Source: Polytrichum commune
Lineage: Eukaryota; Streptophyta; Polytrichopsida; Polytrichales; Polytrichaceae
DNA length: 64,000 bases
Assembly: GCA_950295325.1 (NCBI GenBank)
Contig: OX485803.1
Coordinates: 67,657,554-67,721,553 of the forward strand
Reading direction: 5' to 3'
The notes under the pieces are model-generated. The model was not told the origin of the DNA and did no database searches. It saw only the letters and a program-made list of their open reading frames with translations. A program made the translations under genes and the position numbers. Shown one piece after another: positions 44,960 to 58,200 of this stretch (position 1 is the stretch's first letter; every line of letters starts with the position of its first letter).

Positions 44960-47838
44960 CCTATTAGTGAAGAATATCCCAATTGGAATATGTCATGATG
45001 TGGAGATATCACGTAATTACACGTGATTAATTAATCAAGTATCATTAATCAGGCCCCATACCTTTGTCTGTTGGTCTCATTAGTTGTAGGTGATCATGTG
45101 AGTATCATTAATTGTTGACGGCAGGTAATCATTAAACCAAATCTACCTCTATTCTGTTACTGTGGTCACTCTTCGGCACATTTAACTTAGGTAGTTATCT
45201 CCCATTCTTTTTGGTATTAATTTCTGTTCATTTATGTGTTGTTTTCTCCTCCTCTTCTTCTCTTAGTTGTCGGGCACTCCTCTTATTGTAGTAGTTGGAC
45301 ACTAAGGTAGAGGGTGCTAAAACCAACACCTCACCCAAAAACAACATCTATAAATGCCTCCCAATCACCAACACTCTGTTACTTTGAAGCGTGGTGTAGG
45401 AGTGTATGGGCCCACGGAGTGACGTTTTTAGGTGCCATTAGTGGTGCCACCTCATAGCGACCTCCACTACCTTCATGTAGGATAGGTAACGGGCTTCATT
45501 CTATCTCGGGTTGGTTTAAGGTGGGTTTATGGTGGCTTGTCAATGCCTATTCTAGCCATTCTATACATTGCATGGGGGGGGGGGGGTATAGCCATTCTAT
45601 TCACAAAGTCACGAAGGTAGGCCCACAAAACACAAAGGGGGGTTGGTGCCCAGGATGCAAGGTGATGGTTTTACAAGCGAACTACGTGGGATCATGGATG
45701 TGGCCATGTGGCTTTGTGCACTGCTACTAGTTAGTCTTTGATCTAGCTTGGGTCCAATACCCAACTATGTTGTGTTGATTCTAGGCAATGAAGGTGGTGG
45801 TCTTCATCATATCCAAGGTCGTCATACATGGGGCCTATATATTGGTGTAAGGAAGCTTGTGGTTTTGACTTTGACTATTCGTCAAATATCTAATTGAGGT
45901 TTAAAATGGTTTTTCTTTCTTTACACCCGTGTTTAGAGAAAAGGCAAATATGAATTTATTTTTTAAAATATCAACCATGTAGCTATATGTATGTGCAATA
46001 GCTTAAAGTGTTGGTTTAAGCACCCTCTACCTTATATCTTACCTCGCATTTGGTGGACGCTCCTTAATGCTTCCTAAATCTTTCTAAATTTGGTGCTTTG
46101 TGGGTGATGCTCCTCATTTGGAATTCTTGGTGAACACTAAACCTTGGGAGCACTTTTGTGTGGGTTGTTGGTTTGTGGAATCTAGTTTGAGTAGTTGGTT
46201 TGTTGGATTGGGGGTTGTGGGAAACATGGCTAGGAGGGTAAATGCAAAAGTACATGTTGAGTTGTTGGAGCATGACATGCACTAATACCTCCGAAGTTTG
46301 TGGAGCTTGAAGCATTCACACTAAGATCTCCCAACTTGGGAGTAGCTAAGCATGGTGTTCTCACTCAGAGCAACAAACATGCATTGGCACATATGGATGG
46401 GGGAGAGGCTAGAATTCCAAGCACTTCAATTAGCACTTAATGATATGCATGTGATTTGGGGGGTACTTTGGATCCCCATGGAGATTTTTGTAGAGTTGCA
46501 ATTCATAATTAACAACTAGTGGCCATCTATGACCAAGAGACTCTTGAGGGGGGTCTCACCAAGATCAATGAACTAGTCATTATCTAACCTAACTTTGAGG
46601 GAGTTGTTGCAGTTGAGGGATGTGCTTATGATGAGCTATTTCAACATGAATGTGATATGTAGGACCAATCCCACAGAGCAGTTAGCATTTTGGTACATCC
46701 CTGCATAGAGGGGAGTGCACCGAGGACAATAATCTTGATGTTTTTCAAGTGAAAATAGTGGTTCTATAGGAACATGTTGTAAATAATAGTTTCCGGACTT
46801 GGTTGTTTATGCCATGTGTGATGTTTCACTTGTAGGTAGACCCTTGCATGTGTTTAAATGGATAGTTGTGCATTGTGTTTGAGAATACAAACATGTTTTG
46901 AATTTTTGGACTTGTTGTGGTTGTGAATGAATGTATTTGAACATCAAATGCAACAATATGAGCAAATTTTGTGTTTGTGAACATACAAGCATTTTGAAGC
47001 ACTTATGATTTTGAAGAGTTTTTTGTCAATCCTTTAGCTATAGGTATCATTGTAGTGTGTGGTGTACAATTTGAAACCTTGGTTATGGAATGTTTGGTTG
47101 GTGTCAGAGTTTTGTTTAATAATGGGAAGTAGGAGATGTGATTACTTTAATAGTGTTTGTTTTCATTGTTATTATGACTTTGAATGTGTTGCACTAAATT
47201 ATAAATCACAACTTTTCACATAATTCTACAATTATCATATACTACTGAAAACACCACTATCCTAAGAAATTAACATACCATAGGGATCATAAAATTGTGA
47301 GTATTGCAAAATTAGATAATGCTAGGGCCCAAGAAATTCTTGCAACCCAACATAATACCCCCTAAATAAAGACCCCTTATTTTCATGTATCTCAAATCAA
47401 AAACAGTGGGGTAACACCCCCATGAGGAAACCGTAAGAAGTTATGCTAAGACTATTCATGAGTGATGCCCATGTAATGTAGACTCAAGTTGAATCTATCA
47501 AAGATACATCCACAATGATGATCCGATGGTATAAAAATTCATTGTTGATCTAGTAATAAGGTTGAAAACTACCCTGGCCAATTGGGTAGATCAAATGCGT
47601 TGATCAAAAGTAGAAAGAGAACAACTTCACAAGGCTAAATAATCACAGGTTGAACATGGAACTTTGTGGATTATATGCGTTGTAGTTAGCAATCTCAGGT
47701 GTTGAATCTCCAAGTTTCTACAAGGTAGGTAAGAAACAATAAACTAAAAAAATTGTGGTTTTCAAGGCATGTGTCTCCAAAGAGATGTTGTGTTGCACAC
47801 ACTTCATTACTTGTGAGTGTTTTTCACACTTTCATAAG
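44960..47838. other. intergenic, no gene recognised
   Basis: Contains a 13-bp G run at about 45574-45586 and short open frames (45521-45730, 46064-46315) without recognisable domains. Confidence 0.5.
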
Positions 47839-48283
47839 TATCACTCATGACACTCGACATTTCAGTCTGCTTACTAATATCTTGGCATGAGTATGTCCAA
47901 TATTGTTAAGAGGTGTATGCCTATGTTACACAATGGTCTAAAAGTAGACTAAAGTGCACACAAATGACAATTGACATCAATATGCTCAAGAATATCTTCC
48001 TCTTACATACTAAAACGTAAACACATGACACTTGCCATTGGTATGCTCGATATTATCTTCCCTTTTGCATAGTGAAACGCAAAACCGTCATCTCAAGTAT
48101 CCCAATGTGCTACGCTAAATCTCATAATGTAAAATAGTTTTCACTTAGAGTTACTTATATTGACAAATAGTACCATATTAACAAATAGTACCGTATTAGA
48201 CATGACACTTTGAGACCTCTGGGCATCTAGATTAGTGCACATTAGTGCACTTTGCAAACAGTGCAAATGACACTAAATACCAT
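47839..48283 (+). mobile_element. MITE-like dispersed repeat, copy B (5'-truncated)
   Basis: Same orientation as copy A (23591-24038). It shares AATATCTTGGCATGAGTATG, AGAGGTGTATGCCTATGTTAC and GACACTTTGAGACCTCTGGGCATCTAG and ends with the terminal motif ATGACACTAAATACCAT. The left terminus is missing, and a short ACAAATAGTACC segment is duplicated inside. Confidence 0.7.
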
Positions 48284-48573
48284 ACACGGTGTATGCCTTT
48301 TCTGCGCTACTTTCGGAAGGCCTAATTACATTTAACTTAGCCTTCTACTATTTTACTTCACTGCAGTAAGATCAAGCTTCTACCTGTAACAGTTCATGTT
48401 TACATCATGTAACCTTGACGACAGTAACTCTTGACTGACTCTTTATTCATAGTAACAACTCACTGCTTATTTCTATACACAATGCATTCGACAGAGAGTC
48501 TTCACATCACCCTTTCAACATCTCTGTCAACTTTCGAAAACAGTGGTTTTGCTCAGGCAAAGGACTTACCGAT

Positions 48574-50172
48574 TCAGAATCGAACTGCGCTCTGAAAATT
48601 GGGTTCAAATGTGAACGACAGTGGGTTGAGGCTATGGAACATCTCCCCTCCCTTGGATTTCACAATAGGGGGAAGAGGTTCCACCAGGCCGGCGTTGTGG
48701 ATGTCATACACCTTGCCCGTGTGCTCGATCGTGTTAAACACACACAACTTTCCAGCTCCGAACCCGGCGCATGCATACTCAGGGTAAAGTAGTAACCCTC
48801 GGCCGCCAGTCCTCGTCTCCTTCACCACATTCTTCCATGTGCCTCCACTTGTATGCTCAAGCTTGTGAATTCCGTGCTCCACAGTCCGACTAGCCTCTCG
48901 CTCTGAGAAGAGATAGACCTCACCATCGCACTCAACCAGTTGGGCAATTGAGAATGAGCTGGCATTTCCTGGGCAGGGTAAAGGGCACTTCCAGTCTGAC
49001 AACCATTTACCTTCCTCCACATTGTATGCCAAGACACCTTTACCAGATCCATCCTCCATAAATGCAATGCAGTAGAGGATTCCGTTGATGCAAACTCCTG
49101 TTTGATATTCGTTCAAGCTGAACTCAGGCCCAGGGAGGTCATCCGTAACCTCCCACTGGGATGTGAGAGAATCAAATACCTCAGTTTTCCTCGACAGAGT
49201 AAGTCCTTCAGTCATGCCCGCGCTTCCAGCAACTATTACTTTATATGATTTTGTTGCCGGATTGACCAACATGTGCATAAGCACCGGATTCCGCGGGAAG
49301 TTGAGAGGTGGCAGATCCCTACGGGTTTGTGTCATAGGGTTGCAGACTACCAGCTTTTCGTTGTGAGGAGAACTCGATACATTTGCACACAAGAGCCCAC
49401 CCCCTGAAGCGACCAGGTAATCCTTGAACAAATCTATGTCGGGAGATGGGAGGCATCCCAACTTCGGCAGTGGCCTCCATTTCTTCAATACCAGATCATA
49501 CCCTGACCACTGTAAAGCTCCATTTTTCACATACAAATACAATGAGGTCAGCAAACCTTCTTCACGAACAGTATCCCCTCGAGAAGAAAGAAACGCTGGA
49601 CTTTTTATCAACTCCTGGATTCCTTTGCATACTAGTTTCACTTGGAATAGATCTTCGTACTTGAGATTACTGAGCACACATCCTTGGATTTCACCTGGAA
49701 GTAACCCCCAATTGGACTCATGACCCTCACAAATACCCTTCGGGCTCTCGAGTGATTTGGTATCACCTTGCAATGTCACAGTATTATCCAGGAGGGGCTC
49801 ACGGGATTGAATGCTGACAATGGGCGCACATTCTATGTGCAGCCTCTCATCAGGCTCCTGGGTGTATTCGTAGCCAGATTCATATGACGTTTCGGAGACG
49901 TCTTGGAGATTGCTATTGAAGACCACATTGATCTCTTCCCGCTCGGAAGGTGTACAACAGGTTGCACTTTGACTTGCAGTCACTTTCAATCTGTCCGAAG
50001 CAGGTATGGAGTGAAAAACATCCCTTATCCGATTTCTGCTCCAAATATATTTGCTTTTGTTGGCTACGCCAACAAAGTGCAGCCTGCGGCAACAAAGCCC
50101 ATAAGGCCGGAACGATTGCCATTCTGTATGGATTACCGTTGTGTTCAAAATACAACACGACCGCACGAGCAC
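48574..50172 (-). CDS. F-box/kelch-type protein 2 (5' end unresolved)
   Basis: Paralogue of the F-box gene at 30633-32240; predicted SCF adaptor. The open frame gives 532 residues from a GTG at 50172. The F-box lies near residues 155-195 (WGLLPGEIQGCVLSNLKYED, VKLVCKGIQELIKSP). The propeller region is intact: WRPLPKLGCLPSPD, GGGLLCANVSSS, LPPLNFPRNPVLMHML, RKTEVFDSLTSQWEVTDDLP, YQTGVCINGILYCIAFMEDG, GKGVLAYNVEEGKWLSDW and FHSLNPLSFTFEPNF. No in-frame ATG occurs between the upstream stop (near 50260) and a Met at about residue 250, inside the propeller. The true N-terminus therefore lies on an unrecognised upstream exon or uses a non-AUG start. The body of the gene shows no breaks. Confidence 0.85.
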   Translation of the reverse strand: MLVRSCCILNTTVIHTEWQSFRPYGLCCRRLHFVGVANKSKYIWSRNRIRDVFHSIPASDRLKVTASQSATCCTPSEREEINVVFNSNLQDVSETSYESGYEYTQEPDERLHIECAPIVSIQSREPLLDNTVTLQGDTKSLESPKGICEGHESNWGLLPGEIQGCVLSNLKYEDLFQVKLVCKGIQELIKSPAFLSSRGDTVREEGLLTSLYLYVKNGALQWSGYDLVLKKWRPLPKLGCLPSPDIDLFKDYLVASGGGLLCANVSSSPHNEKLVVCNPMTQTRRDLPPLNFPRNPVLMHMLVNPATKSYKVIVAGSAGMTEGLTLSRKTEVFDSLTSQWEVTDDLPGPEFSLNEYQTGVCINGILYCIAFMEDGSGKGVLAYNVEEGKWLSDWKCPLPCPGNASSFSIAQLVECDGEVYLFSEREASRTVEHGIHKLEHTSGGTWKNVVKETRTGGRGLLLYPEYACAGFGAGKLCVFNTIEHTGKVYDIHNAGLVEPLPPIVKSKGGEMFHSLNPLSFTFEPNFQSAVRF

Positions 50173-50299
50173 ACAAGCTTGAGATGGTCCTCTGGTTTCA
50201 AAACACTTGCAAGAAATGAGTCTACAATCTTGCCTTTTGAAGAATTTCAGTTTTTTTAATCCACAAATTCACCATCCGATGCATGATGCTCTTAATTTA

Positions 50300-50420
50300 G
50301 CATAATGAAGTCATTCTCACCCTCTATTCAATCGGGGAACCTTTGATCGTCCATATCCTGATGATGCTGAATCTCTGGTTCTCAACATGATCGAGCCTGC
50401 CGTGATGGTGTATTGATAGC
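50300..50420 (+). pseudogene. decayed copy of the methyltransferase-like exon block
   Basis: TCATTCTCACCCTCTATTC, GGACCTTTGATC-like text, CCTGATGATGCTGAATCTCT and CATGATCGAGCCTGCCGTG align in order with 34210-34320. The frame is broken and no protein motif survives. Its value is as evidence that the block upstream of both F-box genes was duplicated together. Confidence 0.35.
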
Positions 50421-50621
50421 ACTGCACAATGAGAACTTTAATATCATTCTACAGAGGATGGATAAGCCGTCAATGGCGGTTTCAACAGTAGATTGCTAGA
50501 CAAGCATTGTATCCATTGGGAGAGTTTACAAAAACCTGTCATACGTGGAAAGAATCAACAAAACGTGAAATTTGTCTTTCTTGGAGGAGGTTATTACAAG
50601 TGATATTCAAGTGACATTTTA

Positions 50622-50841
50622 TCATGTGCGAGGGCCTCCATGATAAAAAAAAATTCATTGAAATAGCATTTGATTGAGGGCCCGCTCACATATGACTTCA
50701 CACTCACACTATACTTGAGGGTCCGTGACCACACCACATGATTTTGGAGGTGTCTTGGGAAAGCCTTTGGACACTTTCTTTTGGGCTCTCACAATTTCAT
50801 GGTCACGGCTCTTGGCTCGTGTGTGAAGTGGCCCTAGTACA
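50622..50841. mobile_element. truncated Harbinger-like MITE
   Basis: Right half of the family at 35582-36081. It shares TTTCATCATGTGTGAGG-type text, GCCTTTGGACACTTTCTTTT and CTCACAATTTCATGGTCACG, and ends GTGTGAAGTGGCCC. The left terminus with GGGCCACTTCACAC is not found. Confidence 0.65.
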
Positions 50842-51795
50842 GTTGATATACTACGGGAGCAGAGGGATTCTCCAATTTCTGAGAATTTGGTTCACTTTCT
50901 CTCTCTGACAAGAATTTCAGGTTTGCACATTGAGGGATTAGATGCAAATTCAGGTTGCTCTTCTAATTCGACCTTAAGTCGACGAGGTTACAAAACCGAG
51001 CACACTAAAAAGGTTCTCTAATATCATAGGGGGACGCTTAAAAAGGTTGACAACGAGGAAACAAACATTCAGTCACCTCCAACAGAGGAGATTGGCCTAC
51101 CTCCTGTAGATTGCAGGATGGCCTATGTGGCGATTTGCAAGACTTCGTGCCTGCTCCTTTGTTGCTGCGAATCCTGCCACACATGATCGAGCAGGAATGT
51201 GATTAGTTTTGCAACGCCGACTTTTAGAATCTGTCTAGATTGAGAGCTCCGGTTATTGTAGCATCACATGCACCTCAGAATTAGATAGGGGATCCTCTCA
51301 TAATTAAGCTAAATGGCTCCTTTATTGCAGTCCTAGTGCGAAATTTGCTGCTAAACTCTTCTTAAATTGAGCCCCACGAAAGACACACAGAAACTACTTG
51401 CAATTTACTCTGCCACCAATACAATCTAAAAATAAACAGTTGCTAGAAAGTCTATTCAGTGCCTCGCTGAGTTGCCAACTACATAAAAGCGTGTCTTCTA
51501 GAAGAATAGAGGTTTCCGGCAACACTGCCACACTCAGATGCTGCACAAAGTTGGTAAATTGGTGTCCAAACCCGACTCCTTAGCTTCGGCGGGCTGCTCG
51601 AATACATGATGATGCCGACAGATTTGGTAGTCTGTACAGCGAATTGGAGTACCATCAATGCCAATTTTGTAAAACAGTGGGGGCGGAAAGTCTGCATATG
51701 ATTACAGCACCACAGTAGATATTGGCGGATTGTCTTTCAGGCTACTTCACACACAAGACTGAAGGCCCATGGCTATTACAATCTAAGGGCTCTCA
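50842..51795. other. intergenic, no gene recognised
   Basis: Contains an isolated GGCTACTTCACACACAAG...GAAGGCCC terminus (about 51739-51770) that looks like one end of another Harbinger-like MITE. The open frames at 51398-51583 and 51479-51697 overlap on opposite strands and have no domain. Confidence 0.45.
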
Positions 51796-52267
51796 GGGCT
51801 GCTTCACACCTAGAGGCCGCGCCAATTCGTTGTGTAAGAGGCTTGAAATCCTCACTTCTGATTGGTCAAAAGGCTGAATTCGGCCCCCACCCCTTTATAC
51901 CTAGAGGCCGGGCTGATTTGGTGGTATAAATTTTTTTAATCAAAAAATGCATGGTATGACACAACCCAAGCTCATTGAATTGGGTGCACCCAAAATGGAA
52001 GGCCAATTCTTGGCCTAGGGGCCAATGTCATATTTCAATAATTTTTTTTTTAATAAAGTATGATTTTTTTAGCGAACCATGTCCATTGGTTTATGTGGAA
52101 ATTTGAACAACTCTATGCTAGATTATGCTAGATCCGTTGGATTATGCTAGATGTATGAATCGGTCTAGCTTCTTGGCCATAAGGCCTTTACATATGGGAA
52201 AATTGGTCCCCATTATAATCTTATTATGATGTGTAGTTGAGGCCGGCCTCTAGCTGTAAAGCCGCCC
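51796..52267. mobile_element. Harbinger-like MITE (472 bp)
   Basis: Begins GGGCTGCTTCACACCTAGAGG and ends CCTCTAGCTGTAAAGCCGCCC, imperfect ~25-bp inverted repeats. It is flanked by TCA (51793-51795 and 52268-52270), a 3-bp duplication typical of PIF/Harbinger. An internal second copy of the subterminal motif CCTAGAGGCCGGGCTGATT lies near 51900. Confidence 0.65.
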
Positions 52268-52270
52268 TCA

Positions 52271-55200
52271 TTATCAAAAAGGTGGAGACCGTCCAAGTTC
52301 ACTTTGCACTAGAAGGTGAAGGCCTAAAAGTCCAAAGAAAAATTCATGGATGAAAAGTCTAGTACATGCAATCTTACATGACAAACTATGAATAAGTTTT
52401 TATGGTTTGCCAGAGTTTGTAAATTTCGGCAAACCCTGATAGTTAAATAGTTGTCATTGGCTGTCAAAGTTATTTGAAATTTTTTTTAACAATGAATTTT
52501 CCAAGAAAAATACAATAATTATGATATTTAAGTTACCAATTCTAATTGTCTTGCTCGATACTAATTGTAAATCGTGGTATTGTGTCACTAACACTGAATG
52601 CTAAATCAACATTATTTGTCATTCCTTTTCATTTTTTGGGGGAATTATAGATGTACAATGTTGCAATTATTATCACTTACCAAGCAATCTTTCATCCAAA
52701 TTTCAATCATCCATGATAATGTTTGATCACAAGTTGCTACTAAAAAAAGGTAGGATTTTGGTCAGTGGATGAACTCATCCATCATCCATGAGAGTATTTG
52801 TTCACTTATACATTACAAAATGTCATCCAAATATTGATACTAAATATCTTATTTAATGTAGTTAAAAACATGACAGAGGGTCATCTTTCCCAACTACCTA
52901 TAATTCCAAGTTTCTGGAGATTGCAAGTATGTAAATTTGTAGTATATTTTTTTGAGTTGAATTAATTTCATAATTAGTTCTTCTCAATGATAGGCTTCTT
53001 GCAAGATGGCAGTGCTTCTGAAATCCAACAATAGAGCCAAAAAAAATTCTTGGATGACATAGAATCAACCTTGATTCAGATTACATGGATCCTCATTAGC
53101 ACGTAAGAATTCTAACATTTTTCAATTATGTTATGGTACGAATTCAATTGTAATTAGATCCCAAATGCCACCAAAATTTGAAGGTAGTGGACATGTGACT
53201 ATGAGAAGAAAAGTGGAAGAAACTACTACTAAAGAAAAGTACCATGTCAAAATAAAAAGAGGTAAGACATCAATTTCAAAAATAAAAATAAACACCTAAG
53301 AAAAAGACAAAGAATAATGCAATTGAAATGGATGATTCAGAATGTGGAAAAGATGTTCATATTAAATGACAAAATTATGAAATCGAAACCCTCATTGAAA
53401 TCCCCAATGACATGAATTTTTTTATATAAAATCAACAGTAAAAAAAGGTATGCAGTAGTTTATTTTGGAATAACGATGTATAAATGTATAAGGTTAAATT
53501 TAAATTTCACCGTTGTGGACTTTTGAAAAGACCTTAGTCTTTCATCTGTTGCCATGGGATTCATTTCCACCTACGATGTACTTAATGCTTAAGACATTAG
53601 CAAGGAATCAAACTTTAGACCTTATAGCTTGAGGCCAACACCTTTGCAACAACTTAGACTTCTGAGTCAAATCTCTCAAAGTGATAGAATTTGAGACGTA
53701 ATGTATTTATTCTAATGTTATCTTACATTAAATTTTAGTAATTTAATGTGGACTTGAATGAATGTTTGGATTAAGTATTTTACTTGTACAATTTCAAGTT
53801 TGGTAATTTTCAAAAGACATGGCTAGCTTGTAAAAAGAAATACAAAACAACTTTTGATTGAGTACAAAAACAATAAATGTCAAAATTATATTTTTAATCA
53901 AGATAGAGGTAAATGTTAACACTATGAGCTAGATAGATGAACATGTGAAATGGATAATGTATAAGTATGGTCAATCAAATGTCAACGAGTACTCAAGAGG
54001 ATGATCAACAACAAACCAATCAAGACTCATAACATAATTTACTTAAGGGGAGTTCACCTCCAAGTACTATAAAAGACAAAAAAATATTCAAGACAATTAT
54101 GATAGATAATTGGAATAATTAGCGAAGAAATAATCTTATTTTATAGTATTTTTTCAAGCTATACAAATTTATTCAAGAATATAGATGTTTATATGAGAGC
54201 ATTAATACATAAATTGTAGTCAGTCACTCGCTCATATAAGATGTAATGTCCATATTATGATTATTTATGTTTGATTTTTTAAGAGTTTCATTTGTCATAA
54301 AGATTTGGCTATTGTTTCGTGCATTTTTATAGCCTCTAGCAATAGCTCTTTACCTCTTAATGTTTTTAATATAAAAAGATCTTATTTTCTTTATCACCCT
54401 CCTCATATCTATATAGACTGTTTTTTGTACTATTGATGTCTCTTACTTCACCTATTTTTAAATTCAACTTTCATTTCGTGTCCTTATCTCAATGACTTAT
54501 TCTCTGTAATTCTTTGTAGTTCTCTATGTTATTCTTTGTAATTTTCTCTATGCTTCTTTTGTCCATTCTCTATCCAACTTATCCTTGCTAATTGTACACA
54601 TATTATATAACAACTATATCATGCATATGTCGCAAAGGTACATCAACATTTCTCATAATAATTATTCATCTTCCCTTTAGAATCTTGAAAATACTTCTAC
54701 ACACATGTAAGTAGAAGAATTAATAAAATTCCAATTAGTTTTATAACCTTCTAGACTTGCTAGACAACCTTTGAATTGGTTGTAAATCCGTAGTTGCACT
54801 AGATATGTACACTCTCTTGTCAACTTACAAGGTAAGAATTACATTTTATGCAATCTCTTATAACTTTTGTTAGTTCAAATAATGTCCAATCGTGCATGTT
54901 TTATATCCTTTCGGATTCATAATTCCATTGTACATATTTTTTTTGCCAACAATATCTCATAGTAAAGCCGAACGAAATGACTTTCGACAGTAATAATCTT
55001 CTCCCCCAATTACAAGTGCAAATATTGGAACGCGAGATCCATCAATAATATGAAGAATCCCATGAAGTGCCTCAATTTTTATGCTAAAATCCTAAACCAA
55101 ATTAGACTTGGAAAGTGCACAAAAATGCGTTGCAAATGAACTCTCACCAATCTACAAAAAATTCTCACAATTTCTAGATGTATTTTCTACCATCCACTGT

Positions 55201-58200
55201 ACTTCTTGTATGGTAAACAATGTTTTTGCAGTCCTAAGCCTTTACAATGAATTGCAACTCTACTCTCCATTGAAATTGCTTTTATAAAGGAATTCAATAA
55301 TATTCTATTGCTTTACCCTACATTTCTCTCAAATGCCCACACACTATGATCGTTCATTGTCATGCTCTCAAAGAAAAGGCTAAAAATTAGGACATTCTCC
55401 CATGCTCCAATGAGTGCCAATGCTTGCATATCAAGCACATGTTGCACAATCATGCATGTGCAAACATCAATATAAAACCTTCCTTCTTCTCTCAAGATGG
55501 TCCATCATGCTCTTCTTTCCTTCTTCACCAATGTAAAACTCAAAAAGAGTTATATATATATATATATAAAGTGGGATAGGGCTGCCTCTCTTTTTTCACC
55601 AATAAAATATACAATGGTCCCTCAACATTGTCCGTTCTCACTTCACAATATGCTTGAGGGCCCGTGACCACAGAAAACGCGGTAATGTGAAGTCAGTCGC
55701 CATACATTGTTTTAAAAAAAAAACTCAGTCGCCATAATGATAGCTGCCACACAAATTTGAAAAATCTAAACAATGGTCACTACTGTAAAGACACAACTGG
55801 AAATGGTGACTGAGAATCGGTAACTTGCAGCCATCTTGCCAGTACAGACATGCTCGGCTGCTCGGCTGATTTCTGACCCTTGTACAATGCAACTGCTCAA
55901 ATACCCCTTCAATTTCTTTTGTTAATCGTTTCTAGACTCGTCGGCATGTTCATTGCAGTAGATGTGTTCGTATCCGATCTCGGTCACGGCTTGTCTCCTT
56001 AGGGTTGTGAGTACAGGCGATTGGATCGGCGTCCACCCTTGTGTTAGAACTCGACGTTTTTGCTGTGGTTTTGCCTGTTTCTTCTGGACCTTCGAAGTTT
56101 AGTATCTTAGGTGGTTGATTAGCTCTTTCCCTTTTTCAGCTAGACTGGCGCTTATGGGTAAATTTGTGATCCGCGCAACTGGACATTTTGGCCACGGGCG
56201 AAGTCAGAGATCAACGTACAACAGAGCTTGTGGGCATTCTCGGAGCGCGTTTGATGAATAGAGGAGATCGACACATCGAGTGCCCATCAACAGAAAGGAG
56301 AGAACTCCATCAGGAGCCGATATTTTTCTAGTGACTGGAGTTAGACCGACGTAGACGACTCACCCAAACTCCTAGATTGTCACTAGAGAATAGCACATAT
56401 GCCTGATCTCTGCATCCGCATCCAGAATGGGAAAGTGGCCTCTGTCTGGTTTGCAGATGCAGATGCATGAGAGACTGCCACTCATGCCGAACATTCTGGG
56501 CCTTCTGGAACTCAGTACTGTAGCAGGCGGAGAATTACGAAACCCTATCTACCATGTAGCTACGAAAGGCCTGCAGCCTACCCTGACACCTTGTCTTATC
56601 TGGCCACTCAGCATAATGATTGTTAACTTATATAGATAGCAACTGTTAACTTATATAGATAGCAACCTCCCTGCATAAGTTGATGTTATGCAGGGAGGAC
56701 GTCCCACCCTGCTTCATTTTTCATCCGTTTGCTATGATATGCGGGACCACTGGGACCTGCACCTGCATCCGCATAACGGATGATAAAGTAAAGATGCAGA
56801 TGCAGGTGCAGGGCGACTGGTCTCTTTACTTATGTAGAAATCCTACTTTACATTTGTAGCAAGTCACAAGGAGCTGCTCTGCAAGCCCAGCTGGCACACA
56901 AGGACCACCGAGCTGAAAGTGAGCTGAAGTGGCCTAGTAACCAATCTACTTGGCAGCTAAGATTAAGTCTGCACCCTAGCAACAACCACGACGGCTGTGA
57001 TTGCAACGCGACGAGCCTCCTCAAATGTAGACGCACACCGCAGAAAGAACCTACTGAACCTAGTAGAATAGTGTCCATATTTTGAACACATAGTTCAATC
57101 TCGGAATTGGTGTCTCTGCTTAACTAGAAGCTTTGCCATATATACCACTTAAACACGAGGCGTCCAATCAAGGACAGAGATAGCATAAGGCCCACATTCC
57201 TGGGACTTGCTGCTCCTTTCGTTTCCAAAACCAAGTCGAGACTCTTTCTGTTTACTGGAACCTGTTCGCTTTTTGCCAATTCCGTACAAGGAGCTCAATA
57301 TATACACATAATGCAGTGATCCCGCAGTGATTTTTCACAAAATCCCAATTGGTTTTATCTAGGGTATATCCTAAGTTCGAAAGCTCGTCCTCTCAACTTT
57401 GCAAACAGACAAAACGTATGCATCCGGCTGGTGAGTTGATGCAGGTGGGTTTACCCAAGCTGTGGAAGGGGTCGTTCAGATTGGCTCTTAGTAGTTATAC
57501 CATCAAGAGAGAATTGAAAGGAAGTACTGGGATAGATTGAAGACTCGTTAAACTCTCTTTTCCCAAATGATACAAACTTCCAGACAGCCGTATACAAGAG
57601 TAACTTGACATTAGTCAACAAGGTGGAGTCCCTGATGAAAATTGGTTTAGTGCGGGAGAGCAACTCCAGTACGAATTTGGGAAGAGATGCACAAGGTGAT
57701 AGCTCAAGTGTCTCGGAGGAATGTTCGCCAGACTCAATCAAAGTAGGGACAGTGACCTTTTGAGTTCCTCACAAAACCTTTGTTTTCTACATTCATGGCG
57801 AGATATTGGATTTGAGGAAGTCATGGAATACATGGCGAGTCTGGGGTCTCTAAATAATCTATAATGTTTTGTTGAGAACACGGAATAATCTTCGGGGCCC
57901 CTTGATCTTTCTAGTGCACTGTGCAGATGGATATAAATCTGCACTCCAAAGATCAAGAGAAGGTACAGTTTGTCTGCAAAGCGTGGATTCATTAGTCACA
58001 TTGTTTCCATTTTTTCGAGGAACCCTGTATTCGGTTATCCAGGCATGCTGTGTCATGTGGACGCACCAGTACTACTGGTAATGGTGGAGTAATGGTGGAG
58101 GAGAATGGCGTAGCAATGGCCTAGCAACAAATTAAGGTTTGGGATGGTTGTTGTTGTGGTCGTGATTTACTTTCTTTGGTTCTATTTTAATGGAAAAGGC

